64,000 bases of DNA from Tranquillimonas sp964472855 (GTDB lineage Bacteria; Pseudomonadota; Alphaproteobacteria; Rhodobacterales; Rhodobacteraceae). The notes beneath the pieces are model-generated. The model saw only the letters and a list, made by a program, of their open reading frames with translations, ran no database searches and was not told the origin of the DNA. The stretch is from contig CAYYMJ010000008.1 of assembly GCA_964472855.1 (NCBI GenBank), positions 7,983 to 71,982 of the forward strand. Direction: 5' to 3'. Numbering within the stretch: the stretch's first letter is position 1; the number at the start of each line of letters is the position of its first letter. Below, in pieces: positions 51,819-60,879 of this stretch. Both the position numbers and the translations under genes were made by a program.

Positions 51819-52434
51819 GTCATGTCGCTCCGCGGCGATGCCAGACAGACATCCGGCAGCCGTTCCTTGTTGTCCTGTCCGCCGCTCATGCGCAATTCGC
51901 GAAACCCGTGGCGGCGGTAGAACCGGCGCGCGCCCAGGTCGGCCTGAAAGGTCCGCAGACCCAGCCGCGCCCGCCCCTGCCGGGCCCGCCCCAGCAGCGC
52001 GGCGCCCACACCCTGCCATTGCGCTGGCCCGGCGACGTAAAGCGCCGGCACCGCCTGCCCTTCGACCGCAACGCTGCCGGCAATCCCGCCCGGCGCCTGC
52101 GCCTGCGCCACGAAGAAATCGGCCGTCGCCCGCAGGCGCCCCACAAAGCCGCGATCTGCGGCGCGGCTGTTCGGTTTGGGCATCCAGCGCGTTTCGGCCA
52201 CCCGGTTGCCAAGGATGGCAGCGCAGGCGTCCAGCGCGNNNNNNNNNNNNNNNNNNNNNNNNNNNNNNNNNNNNNNNNNNNNNNNNNNNNNNNNNNNNNN
52301 NNNNNNNNNNNNNNNNNNNNNNNNNNNNNNNNNNNNNNCCAGCGCGTTTCGGCCACCCGGTTGCCAAGGATGGCAGCGCAGGCGTCCAGCGCGTCCGGGG
52401 TCGTCGGCGGGGCGATCTGCAGCGCGACGCTCAC
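51815..52434 (-). CDS. GNAT family N-acetyltransferase (split by a false gap)
   Basis: The N-terminal 32 residues (MSVALQIAPPTTPDALDACA.. to ETRW) lie right of the gap and the rest lies left of it. The 55-bp duplicated flank lets the halves be joined in frame into a 154-residue protein, continuing ETRW-MPKPNSRA. The acetyl-CoA-binding core is GVGAALLGRARQG, and FYRRHGFRE is the usual C-terminal GNAT motif. It overlaps both neighbours by 4 bp, so ycjX-GNAT-ycjF is a tightly coupled operon. The acetyl acceptor is unknown. Confidence 0.78.
52239..52338. other. Assembly gap (100 N) flanked by identical 55-bp sequence
   Basis: The 55 bp at 52184-52238 are repeated at 52339-52393. Removing the N run and one copy restores an intact GNAT gene, so nothing is probably missing here. 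Confidence 0.95.
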
Positions 52435-53843
52435 AACCGGTCGCCGATCAGGAATTCCGCCGCCCGGTCCAGCCGGATATGCGGCGGCCCCTCGCCCGGT
52501 TTCAGCCGCGCCTCTTGCGGGGCGAAATCCATGATCGAAAATTCGCCGTCAAGCCAGGCCCCGGCACCTTGGCGGGCGGGTGCCAGCAGGCGTGCCGGGT
52601 CATCCGGCAGAGCGCCGGGGTGCAGGGCCGCGCGCTTGCCGCTGGCCCGCAGCACGCCACGCACCACGTTCAGGTCGCGCCCATCGTGGCGCAGGCTGTC
52701 CTCGGTCGTGGCGCGCAGGGCCGCGATGGCCATGGCCCCGGTCCGGGCACCGGCGAAATCGGCCCGGGCGCGCGCGTCTTCGACCAGCGCGCCCATAATG
52801 GCGGCAAGCTGGTCGTGCTGGGCATGGTGCAGATGGTCGGCCTTGGTGGCGGCGAACAGGATACGGTCGATCCGGCGGCCAAGAAAAAGCTGCGCCAAAA
52901 AGGCGTTCCGGCCCGGGCGAAAGGCGCTCAGGATGTCGGCCAGCGCCTGGCGCAGGTCTTCCACCGCGCGCGGGCCGGAATGGATCGCCCCCAGCACATC
53001 GACCAGCACGATCTGGCGGTCGAGCCGGGAGAAATGGTCGCGAAAGAACGGTTTGACGACATTGCGCCGATAAGCGTCATAGCGGCGCGCCATCTCGCGC
53101 GGCAGCGACCCGCGCCGCGACGGCCCGGGCGGCAACGGCGCAAAGGTCAGCGCGGGCGAGCCGTCAAGGTCGCCGGGCAGCAGGAAACGCCCGGGCGCCA
53201 GGTCAGAGTAACCGGCCTTGCGCGCCGCCTGCAGATAGTCGGTGAACGCGCGGGCCAGCGCTTGCGCGTCGGGCTCGGACCAGCTGTCCAGCGCCGGCGC
53301 GCCCTCGGCCAGCGCCAAGTATGCCGCCGCCTCGGGGCGATTGGCAAGCCGGGCCAAGGTGGCGCGCGACCAGTCGGCAAACCCCTGATCCAGCAGGCCA
53401 AGGTCCAGCAGCCATTCGCCGGGATAGTCGACGATATCCAGATGCACAGTGCGCGGCCCCGACAGCCCCGCCAGCAGGCCGCCCGGCTGAACCCGCAGCG
53501 ACAGGCGCAATTCGCTGACCGAACGGGTGCTTTCGGGCCAGTGCGGCGCCGGGCCGGTCAGGGCCGCGAGATGGTCTTCGTAGGCAAAGCGCGGCACCAT
53601 GTCGTCGGGCTGGGGCTGCAGAAAGGCGGTGCTGATCGCGCCGTCCGCCGCCGCCCGCAGCCCGGGCATGCGCCCTCGGTTCAGCAGGTTGGCCACCAGC
53701 GAGGTGATGAACACGGTCTTGCCCGCGCGGCTGAGCCCGGTCACGCCAAGGCGGATGACCGGTTCGAAAAACGCTTCGCTGATCGTGTCCTGCAGGCTTT
53801 CGGCCCCACGGGTCAGCCCATCGGCAACATCGCCCAGTCTCAA
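52431..53843 (-). CDS. ycjX: YcjX-type P-loop ATPase/GTPase (DUF463)
   Basis: A ~470-residue cytosolic P-loop NTPase. Walker A is GLSRAGKT (residues 36-43), and IVDYPGEWLLDLGLL and LFAATKADHLHH are the switch and NKxD-like motifs of the YcjX family, often a stress protein. There is no ATG; TTG 53843 gives a family-like N-terminus (MRLGDVADGL). Its stop overlaps the GNAT start. It forms the operon ycjX-GNAT-ycjF. Confidence 0.85.
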   Translation of the reverse strand: MRLGDVADGLTRGAESLQDTISEAFFEPVIRLGVTGLSRAGKTVFITSLVANLLNRGRMPGLRAAADGAISTAFLQPQPDDMVPRFAYEDHLAALTGPAPHWPESTRSVSELRLSLRVQPGGLLAGLSGPRTVHLDIVDYPGEWLLDLGLLDQGFADWSRATLARLANRPEAAAYLALAEGAPALDSWSEPDAQALARAFTDYLQAARKAGYSDLAPGRFLLPGDLDGSPALTFAPLPPGPSRRGSLPREMARRYDAYRRNVVKPFFRDHFSRLDRQIVLVDVLGAIHSGPRAVEDLRQALADILSAFRPGRNAFLAQLFLGRRIDRILFAATKADHLHHAQHDQLAAIMGALVEDARARADFAGARTGAMAIAALRATTEDSLRHDGRDLNVVRGVLRASGKRAALHPGALPDDPARLLAPARQGAGAWLDGEFSIMDFAPQEARLKPGEGPPHIRLDRAAEFLIGDRL

Positions 53844-53951
53844 TCGCCCAATCTCACATGCTTCTCCGCGGCATCCTCGGCCCCAACATAGGAAGCCGGG
53901 CCTGCCGCTGCCAGTGTTGCCTGAGGCGCGCGACAGAGATAAGCCGCCGCC

Positions 53952-54722
53952 ATGCCGCGTTTTGCTCTTCTTGTCGAATATGACGGCGCGCCGTTCGCCG
54001 GCTGGCAACGGCAGGCCGGCCCGCCTTCGGTGCAGGCGGCGCTGGAACGCGCGCTGGCGCGGCTGGAACCCGGCGTGGCCGCCGTTGCGGCGGCGGGGCG
54101 CACCGACAGCGGCGTGCATGCCACCGGCCAGGTGGCGCAGGCCGACATGGCGAAAGACTGGGACCCGTTCCGACTGGCGCAGGCGCTGAACCACCATCTG
54201 CGGCCCGATCCGGTGGCGATCTTGCGCGCGGCGCGGGTTGGCGACGACTGGCACGCGCGGTTTTCGGCGCTCCAGCGGCGCTATCTTTACCGCATCGTCT
54301 GCCGCCGGGCGCCGCTGGTGCATGACGCCTCGCTGGCGTGGCATGTCCGCCTGCCGCTGGATATCGACAGAATGCGCGCCGCCGCCGCGCATCTGGTCGG
54401 GCGGCACGATTTCACGACCTTCCGCGCCTCGCAATGCCAGGCGCCCAGCCCGGTGAAGACGCTGGACGAGATCACGATCACCGCCGCCGATATCCCCTTT
54501 GGCACCGAGGTTCGGCTGACCTTCAGGGCCCGGTCATTCCTGCACAATCAGGTGCGCAGCCTTGTGGGAACGCTTGAACGGGTGGGCGCCGGCGCGTGGA
54601 GCGCGCAGGACGTGGCCGCCGCGCTGGCGGCGCAAAGCCGCGCGGCCTGTGGTCCGGTTGCGCCGCCGCAGGGCCTGTATCTGACCGGCGTCGGCTATGC
54701 CGTCGATCCGTTCAGCCACTGA
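53952..54722 (+). CDS. truA: tRNA pseudouridine(38-40) synthase TruA
   Basis: A 256-residue pseudouridine synthase. The catalytic aspartate is D52 in GRTDSGVHATGQ. Other motifs are EYDGAPFAGWQRQ at the N-terminus and RSFLHNQVRSLVGTL near the end. It isomerises uridines in the anticodon arm. Start ATG 53952. Its last 11 bp overlap the 3' end of the MATE gene on the opposite strand. Confidence 0.95.
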   Translation: MPRFALLVEYDGAPFAGWQRQAGPPSVQAALERALARLEPGVAAVAAAGRTDSGVHATGQVAQADMAKDWDPFRLAQALNHHLRPDPVAILRAARVGDDWHARFSALQRRYLYRIVCRRAPLVHDASLAWHVRLPLDIDRMRAAAAHLVGRHDFTTFRASQCQAPSPVKTLDEITITAADIPFGTEVRLTFRARSFLHNQVRSLVGTLERVGAGAWSAQDVAAALAAQSRAACGPVAPPQGLYLTGVGYAVDPFSH

Positions 54723-56097
54723 CAGCCCTGGGCGCCTGTGGCCCCATGGGCCGGCGCACACCCCATGTCCAGAATCGCCAGGACAGAAGCAGCCACGCCA
54801 GTGCCAGACCCAGCGCCAGCCCCACCCATATGCCGATGCCGTCCCAGCCCAGCCGAAAGGCCAGCACATAAGACGCCGGCACACCCAGCACCCAGTAACT
54901 GACCCCGGCCATCCACATGGGCACCCGCGTGTCCTGAATACCGCGCAACAGCCCCAGCGCCATGACCTGCCCGCCGTCGGCCAGTTGGAAGAACGCCGCC
55001 GCGACCAGCAACAGCACCCCGGTGGCCAGCACCTCGTCGTGGGCCGGGTCGGCCGGGTCGATGAAGGCGCCGATCAGAAGCTCGGGCAGGCTCAGCATCA
55101 CCGTGACCGTGACCAGCGCCGCACCCACCGACATCGCGGTGGCCACCAGCGCCCCCCGCCGCAGGCCCAGCGCATCGCCCCGGCCCATGGCATTGCCGGC
55201 CCGGACCGTTGCGGCGTTGCTAAGCCCGAGGTGAACCATGAAAGCGATCGAGGCAATCTGCAGCGCGATGCCATGCGCGGCCAGCGGCACCGTGCCCAGC
55301 CAGCCCATCATCAGCGATGACGCGGTGAACAGGCCGGCCTCGGCCAGGCTGGTCAGGCCGATGGGCCACCCCAGCCGGAACACCCGGCCAAAGGCCTCGG
55401 GGTCGGGGCGCCAGAAACGCACGAACAGTTGGTGATGCGGCATCGCGCGCACGGCATACAGCGCCAGCAGACCGCCAATCACCAGATTCACCGCCAGCGT
55501 GGCCACGGCCGCGCCGCGTATCCCCATTTCCGGGGCGCCGAAATGTCCGAAGATCAGCGCGTAATTGATGGCCACGTTGACGCCCACAGCCGCCAGCGTC
55601 GCCCACAGAACCACGCGGGTTCGTTCCAGCGCCGACAGATAGCTTTTCAGCACCATGACCAGCAGGGCCGGAAAGATCGACCAGCCGGCAATGTCCTGAT
55701 ACTGCCCCGCCAGTTCGGCGGTTCCCGGCACCTGCCCCATCAGCAGCAGCAACCGCTCGGTCGACAACAGGAACGGCATCGCCGCGGCGGCCGCCATCAG
55801 CGACAGCCACATGCACATGCGCGTGACCCGACGGATCTGGACTTGTTCGCCGCGCGCGGCCGCGGCCGCCACCATCGGCACGATACCCCACGCAAAACCC
55901 GAGGCGACGATGAAGAAAACAAACCAGAAGGTGCCACCGATGACCTGCGCGGCCAGCGTCTCGACATCGTACCAGCCCAGCATCAGCGCGTCGGTCAGCA
56001 CGATGCCGAACTGGGCCACATGGCTGCCGATCAGCGGCAGGCCAAGGCGCAGGATGGCACGGGCGTGCCCGGCGTGGGTCATCGGGGTGCTTGTCAT
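54712..56097 (-). CDS. MATE family efflux transporter
   Basis: A 461-residue protein with twelve membrane segments in two internally similar halves. The start LRLGLPLIGSHVAQFGIVLTDALMLGWYD is typical of MATE proteins, which export cationic drugs or metabolites in exchange for Na+ or H+. It belongs to the NorM-like group but the substrate is not predictable. Convergent with truA, overlapping it by 11 bp. Confidence 0.9.
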   Translation of the reverse strand: MTSTPMTHAGHARAILRLGLPLIGSHVAQFGIVLTDALMLGWYDVETLAAQVIGGTFWFVFFIVASGFAWGIVPMVAAAAARGEQVQIRRVTRMCMWLSLMAAAAAMPFLLSTERLLLLMGQVPGTAELAGQYQDIAGWSIFPALLVMVLKSYLSALERTRVVLWATLAAVGVNVAINYALIFGHFGAPEMGIRGAAVATLAVNLVIGGLLALYAVRAMPHHQLFVRFWRPDPEAFGRVFRLGWPIGLTSLAEAGLFTASSLMMGWLGTVPLAAHGIALQIASIAFMVHLGLSNAATVRAGNAMGRGDALGLRRGALVATAMSVGAALVTVTVMLSLPELLIGAFIDPADPAHDEVLATGVLLLVAAAFFQLADGGQVMALGLLRGIQDTRVPMWMAGVSYWVLGVPASYVLAFRLGWDGIGIWVGLALGLALAWLLLSWRFWTWGVRRPMGPQAPRAVSG

Positions 56098-56147
56098 CCC
56101 CGGCCCATAGACGCGCCGGCCAGTTGCGGCAAGCCGCGCCGCGGCGT

Positions 56148-57050
56148 TCAGGCCAGCGCCGGGTCGTCGAGATACATGCGCCAGTGGTGCGCCTGGCGAA
56201 AGCCCAGCACATCGCGGATCCGGGCGTTGGAATAGAAGGTGTCGCGCGGGCCCATCCCGCCCCGCGTGGGGATACCCGGGTAAAAGCGGCGCCTGATCTC
56301 GTCACTGGTCAGGTTGACCGAGCAATCGTCGTTGGAACAATTGAACACCTGCCAGCCCAACCCGTCTTTTTGCAGGCATAAATCGACGATCTGGCCCAGG
56401 TCGCGGGCATCGATATAGCCAAAGATGTTGCGGCGGCGCAGGCCGGGGTCGGCCATGTAGGCCGGAAAATTCTGCGTGTATTCGTGCGGCTCGATCACGT
56501 TGTTGATGCGCAGGGCATAGATGTCAAAGCCGCTGCGGGCCTGAAACGACCGGCCCGTCACCTCGTTGGCGACCTTGGACATGGCATAGCTGTCGTGGGG
56601 CACGGTGGGGTGGTCTTCGTCGACCGGCACATAGTCGGGCATTTTTTCGCCATCGGCGAAGCAGACCCCATAGGTGGTTTCGGACGAAGCGAACACGATC
56701 TTGCGGATGCCCAGCTTTACCGCCGCCTCGATCACATTGTAGGTGCCCATGACGTTGACCCGGTAACACTCTTGATCGGGGGTGATCAGGATACGCGGCA
56801 CGGCGGCGAAATGCACCACGGCATCAAAGGCCGGCACGCCCTGCCCGGCATCGAGATCGTCGAACCCGGCAATCTGGGTCAGGGCGCCAAACACCTGACC
56901 GGGCGCGGTGATGTCGCCGGTCAGGTTGTCGACCCGCGGATCGTCCAGCGGCACCCGGTCGAAATTCACCACCCGGTGACCACGGTCCAGCAGGTAGGAA
57001 ACGACATGGCGGCCGGCCTTGCCGCTGCCGCCGGTAAACAGAATGCGCAT
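56148..57050 (-). CDS. NAD-dependent epimerase/dehydratase family protein
   Basis: A 300-residue extended SDR. Motifs are FTGGSGKAGRHVV (cofactor), the serine in FASSETTYGV and the catalytic YAMSKVANE. The AVVHFAAVPRIL and RINNVIEPHEY segments resemble UDP-sugar epimerases and GalE-like hexuronate dehydrogenases. The start is MRILFTGG at 57050; the extension to 57089 has no similarity. Substrate unknown. Confidence 0.82.
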   Translation of the reverse strand: MRILFTGGSGKAGRHVVSYLLDRGHRVVNFDRVPLDDPRVDNLTGDITAPGQVFGALTQIAGFDDLDAGQGVPAFDAVVHFAAVPRILITPDQECYRVNVMGTYNVIEAAVKLGIRKIVFASSETTYGVCFADGEKMPDYVPVDEDHPTVPHDSYAMSKVANEVTGRSFQARSGFDIYALRINNVIEPHEYTQNFPAYMADPGLRRRNIFGYIDARDLGQIVDLCLQKDGLGWQVFNCSNDDCSVNLTSDEIRRRFYPGIPTRGGMGPRDTFYSNARIRDVLGFRQAHHWRMYLDDPALA

Positions 57051-57131
57051 GAGCTGTGCTCCGATGGGGACATGTGACCATGTCCTCACCGGTCGGCCGG
57101 TTGCAAGCCCGGCGCAGCGTCGCGTCGCGGC

Positions 57132-57293
57132 TCAGGCGGCGTCAGACATGAATCGCTGCACGGTCCCAAGGGTCAGACGCGGCGGGCGGGCGCGCAGTTC
57201 CACCATGGCCATGGGTCGGGCCACGTGAATCAGGCACTTCAGCGCCGCCCGGCGTCTGGCGCGGGCGCGGTGCAGCAGGTCGGCTGCGGTCAT
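57132..57293 (-). CDS. Possible small Arg-rich protein (53 residues)
   Basis: A 53-codon frame MTAADLLHRARARRRAALK... ending SDAA. It has GAGG 9-11 bp before the ATG at 57293 but is very Arg/Ala-rich, as chance frames in GC-rich DNA are. I include it because it lies alone in an otherwise empty spacer before parE. Confidence 0.3.
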   Translation of the reverse strand: MTAADLLHRARARRRAALKCLIHVARPMAMVELRARPPRLTLGTVQRFMSDAA

Positions 57294-57448
57294 TGCTCTA
57301 CCTCGTTTTTATTACCTCCATCGCTGCACCGCGAATGCGGCCTCGGTTGGCCGCAACCCGGGCCATTCCACGGCCCTTGCCGCCTTGCCCCGGCCCGGGC
57401 GCCCTGCCATGATGTCCGCCAATCAAAGCAAACGAGACGAGCAGCGCC

Positions 57449-59410
57449 ATGGCCGCAGACGACCTTCTGACCGGCGCCGATCCTTCGACCTATGACGCAT
57501 CGTCGATCGAGGTGCTGGAAGGGCTGGAACCGGTGCGCAAACGCCCGGGCATGTATATCGGCGGCACCGACGAACGGGCGCTGCACCATCTTGTGGCCGA
57601 GGTGCTCGACAATTCCATGGACGAAGCCGTGGCCGGCCACGCCAGCCGCATCGAGGTCGAGCTTCTTGCCAGCGGCGCCGTCACGGTGCGCGACAACGGC
57701 CGCGGCATCCCCGTTGATCCGCACCCCAAGTTTCCCGACCGCTCGGCGCTCGAGGTCATCTTGTGCACGCTGCACGCGGGCGGAAAGTTTTCCGGCAAGG
57801 CCTATCAGACATCCGGAGGCCTGCACGGGGTCGGCGTGTCGGTGGTCAACGCCCTGTCCGACAGCCTGCGTGTCGAGGTGGCCCGCAACCGCGAGCTTTA
57901 CGCGCAGGAATTCTCGCGCGGCCTGCCCCAGGGCGACATCATGGCCCTGGGCCCGGTCGCGAACCGCCGCGGCACCAGTGTCACGTTTCACCCCGACCCT
58001 GAAATCTTCGGCAACCTGCGCCTGAAACCGGCCCGGCTGCTGAACATGGCCCGGTCCAAGGCCTACCTGTTTTCCGGGGTCGAGATCCGCTGGAAATCGG
58101 AAATCGAGGATGGCGACACCCCGACCGAGGCGGTGTTTCATTTCCCCGGCGGGCTGGCCGACTTTCTTGGCGAAACCCTGGGCCGCGCCGCGACTTATGC
58201 CGACAGCCCCTTCGCCGGCAAGGTCTCTTTCCAGGACAAGTATCACGTCCCCGGCAGCGTCGAATGGGCCATCAACTGGACACCGGCGCGCGACGGCTTC
58301 GTCCAGTCGTATTGCAATACCGTGCCCACCCCCGAGGGCGGAACCCACGAGGCCGGCTTCTGGGCCGCCATCCTGAAGGGCATCCGCGGCTATGGCGAAC
58401 TGGCCGGCAACCGCAAGGCCCGCGACATCACCCGCGACGACCTTGCCGGCGGCGGCTGCGCGCTGGTGTCCTGTTTCATCAGCGAACCCGAATTCGTGGG
58501 CCAGACCAAGGACCGGCTGGCCACGGTCGAGGCTCAGCGGCTGGTCGAAGGCGCGGTGCGCGACCACTTCGACAACTGGTTGGCCGCCGACACCAGGGCC
58601 GCCGGCGCCATCCTCGATTTCCTGGTCCTGCGGGCCGAGGAACGGCTGCGCCGCCGGCAGGAAAAGGAAACCGCGCGCAAGTCGGCCACCAAGAAACTGC
58701 GCCTGCCGGGCAAACTGGTCGACTGTTCCGTCAACAGCCGCGACGGGACCGAGCTGTTTCTGGTCGAGGGCGACAGCGCCGGCGGCTCGGCCAAGATGGC
58801 GCGCAACCGCAAGACCCAGGCGCTGTTGCCCCTGCGTGGCAAGATCCTCAACGTGCTGGGGGCGGCGGCCGCGAAACTGGGCTCGAACGCCGAGATCTCC
58901 GACCTCTGCCAGGCGCTGGGCGTGGGCATGGGCACCCGCTTTCGCATCGACGCGTTACGCTATGACAAGGTCATCATCATGACCGACGCCGATGTCGACG
59001 GCGCCCATATCGCGGCCCTGCTGATGACCTTCTTCTTCACCCAGATGCGGCCCCTGATCGACAGTGGCCATCTCTATCTGGCCTGTCCGCCGCTTTACCG
59101 GCTGACCCAGGGCGCCCGGCGGGTCTATTGCCTTGACGAGGCCGAGCGTGACGACTGGCTGGCCCGGGGGCTGGGCGGCAAGGGCAAGATCGACGTCTCG
59201 CGCTTCAAGGGTCTGGGCGAGATGGACGCCAAGGACCTGAAGGAAACCACCATGGACCCCGCCAGCCGCAAGCTGATCCGGGTCAGCATCGACGAAGACG
59301 AGCCCGGCGAAACCAGCGACCTGGTTGAACGGTTGATGGGCAAGAAGCCCGAACTGCGCTTTCAGTATATCCAGCAGAACGCGCGTTTCGTCGAGGAACT
59401 GGATGTCTGA
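57449..59410 (+). CDS. parE: DNA topoisomerase IV subunit B
   Basis: A 653-residue type II topoisomerase subunit. The GHKL ATPase has EVLDNSMDEAV and DNGRGIP and the GGLHGVG loop. The TOPRIM domain has LFLVEGDSAGGSA and TDADVDGAHI. The QxxR region and the C-terminal RFKGLGEMDAKDLKETT distinguish ParE/GyrB; the absence of a GyrB insert and the length favour ParE. It relaxes and decatenates chromosomes with ParC. Its stop overlaps the next gene by 8 bp. Confidence 0.92.
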   Translation: MAADDLLTGADPSTYDASSIEVLEGLEPVRKRPGMYIGGTDERALHHLVAEVLDNSMDEAVAGHASRIEVELLASGAVTVRDNGRGIPVDPHPKFPDRSALEVILCTLHAGGKFSGKAYQTSGGLHGVGVSVVNALSDSLRVEVARNRELYAQEFSRGLPQGDIMALGPVANRRGTSVTFHPDPEIFGNLRLKPARLLNMARSKAYLFSGVEIRWKSEIEDGDTPTEAVFHFPGGLADFLGETLGRAATYADSPFAGKVSFQDKYHVPGSVEWAINWTPARDGFVQSYCNTVPTPEGGTHEAGFWAAILKGIRGYGELAGNRKARDITRDDLAGGGCALVSCFISEPEFVGQTKDRLATVEAQRLVEGAVRDHFDNWLAADTRAAGAILDFLVLRAEERLRRRQEKETARKSATKKLRLPGKLVDCSVNSRDGTELFLVEGDSAGGSAKMARNRKTQALLPLRGKILNVLGAAAAKLGSNAEISDLCQALGVGMGTRFRIDALRYDKVIIMTDADVDGAHIAALLMTFFFTQMRPLIDSGHLYLACPPLYRLTQGARRVYCLDEAERDDWLARGLGGKGKIDVSRFKGLGEMDAKDLKETTMDPASRKLIRVSIDEDEPGETSDLVERLMGKKPELRFQYIQQNARFVEELDV

Positions 59411-60245
59411 GCCGCCGCGGCTCTGGCTGCATGTCGGCCCGGCCAAGACCGGATCGACCTCGATCCAGCGGACCTTTCGCCAGAACGCCGACTTCCTGCG
59501 TGGCCGGGGCGTCGAATACCCCGCCGTCCGGGGCGACGCCTGGGGCCGGTCGCGCAACAATCACAATGCGCTCAGCCGGGCCCTGCGCGGCAACGACCAC
59601 GCGTTTGTCAGCGCCGAAATCGCCGCCCTGCCGCCGGCCCCCGACACCGTCCTCAGCTCGGAAAGCCTGCCCGGCGCCAGCCCCGACCAACTGTCCTGGC
59701 TGGGCGACCTGCTGGGCCGCGACCATCTGCTGCGCGTGATCTACTACATGCGCGATCCCATCGACCATGCGGTCTCCAGCGCCGGTCAGGCCGTGAAGGG
59801 CGGCCGCACGACCTATGCTGCCATCGTCGCCCGCCCCGACCCGCGCCCGCTGTTCCGCAAACAGATCACCCGGCTGACCCGCGCCTTCGGGACCAACCGC
59901 CTTGACGTGCGCGCCTTTTCGCGCGGCGCCTTCACCGGTGGCAGCCTGATCGCCGACTTCAGCCACGCCATCGCCCGCCCCGGCCTTCTGGACGGGCGCG
60001 AGATTGCCCACAGCACCGGCGCCATCACCATGGAAGACATTCCGTATCTCGAGGCCCGGCACGGCCACCGGGTGCTGACCGACGCCCAGACCGCCGCCGC
60101 CGACAGCTCCGGCACCACGCCCTTCACGCTGCCACGGGCCTACCTCGACCGGCTGCGCGCCAACTGCACCGACGACCTCGACTGGCTGGCCGAAACCCAC
60201 GGCATCGACTTTCGCGTCAAACCTGACGCCTCCGACGCCCCCTGA
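59403..60245 (+). CDS. Sulfotransferase-like P-loop protein 2
   Basis: A 280-residue protein opening LWLHVGPAKTGSTSIQRTFRQN, the same phosphosulfate-binding type of loop as in the protein at 37269, here with the more canonical KTGSTSIQ. The IYYMRDPIDHAVSS segment fits the second PAPS-binding element. It overlaps the parE stop by 8 bp. Similar single-domain proteins act on surface polysaccharides, but no such genes are nearby. Confidence 0.68.
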   Translation: MSEPPRLWLHVGPAKTGSTSIQRTFRQNADFLRGRGVEYPAVRGDAWGRSRNNHNALSRALRGNDHAFVSAEIAALPPAPDTVLSSESLPGASPDQLSWLGDLLGRDHLLRVIYYMRDPIDHAVSSAGQAVKGGRTTYAAIVARPDPRPLFRKQITRLTRAFGTNRLDVRAFSRGAFTGGSLIADFSHAIARPGLLDGREIAHSTGAITMEDIPYLEARHGHRVLTDAQTAAADSSGTTPFTLPRAYLDRLRANCTDDLDWLAETHGIDFRVKPDASDAP

Positions 60246-60318
60246 CATCCTGGATTTCGCCGCGTCAGATGATGCCCCATGGATCAAGCTGAACCCGAAA
60301 CGCTGCGCCGAGCCCGCG

Positions 60319-60386
60319 TTCTTCTTTGGCTGAAAAAATACCTCGGGGGGGAATTCGCGGCAGCGAAGGGGGGGCAGAGCCCCCCG
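60319..60386. terminator. GC hairpin with TTCTTTGGCT motif
   Basis: TTCTTCTTTGGCTG..AAAATACCTCGGGGGG is followed by GGGGGGC-AGA-GCCCCCC (60369-60385). The same arrangement occurs at 21207. It lies 74 bp after the sulfotransferase-like stop and is a likely terminator and member of a dispersed family. Confidence 0.55.
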
Positions 60387-60453
60387 AACGGCGCCCGAAG
60401 GGCTTGAATCCACCGCGCCGGTGCTGTTCGCTGGCAAAGATCGGATAGCCGCC

Positions 60454-60858
60454 ATGACCCCAGCCCGCGCTCACCAATTCCTGGACGAAAACTTTGCCCC
60501 CTGGGTGCGTGCGCTCGACCTGACCGTGATCGAGATCGGGCGAAGCTGCACCATCACCCGCATGCCCCTGTCGCCGCATCTGGCCCGGGTCGGCGGCATC
60601 GTGTCGGGTCAGGCGCTGGTGGCCATGGCCGACACCACCATGGCCCTGGCCACCGCCGGCCATTTCGGCGAATTTCGCCCCGTGGCCACCACCAATCTCG
60701 AAAGCCGGTTCCTGCGCCCCGGCGTCGGCGACGCGGTTGTGTGCCGGGCCGACATCGTCCGGGCAGGCAAGGCGATGATCTTTACCCGGGCCGAGATGAT
60801 CGCCCTGCCGTCGGACAAGGCCATCGCCACGGCAACGGCAACCTTCTTCCTGCCCTGA
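60454..60858 (+). CDS. PaaI family thioesterase
   Basis: A 134-residue hot-dog fold protein. The helix GIVSGQALVAMADTTMALA is the core of PaaI-type acyl-CoA thioesterases, with the catalytic Asp in MADTTM. ATTNLESRFLRP is the next strand pair. Start ATG 60454 is preferred to GTG 60421. Such enzymes hydrolyse aromatic or short acyl-CoAs. No pathway context is present. Confidence 0.82.
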   Translation: MTPARAHQFLDENFAPWVRALDLTVIEIGRSCTITRMPLSPHLARVGGIVSGQALVAMADTTMALATAGHFGEFRPVATTNLESRFLRPGVGDAVVCRADIVRAGKAMIFTRAEMIALPSDKAIATATATFFLP

Positions 60859-60879
60859 ACGCGCGGTCGCCGTCCGAGG

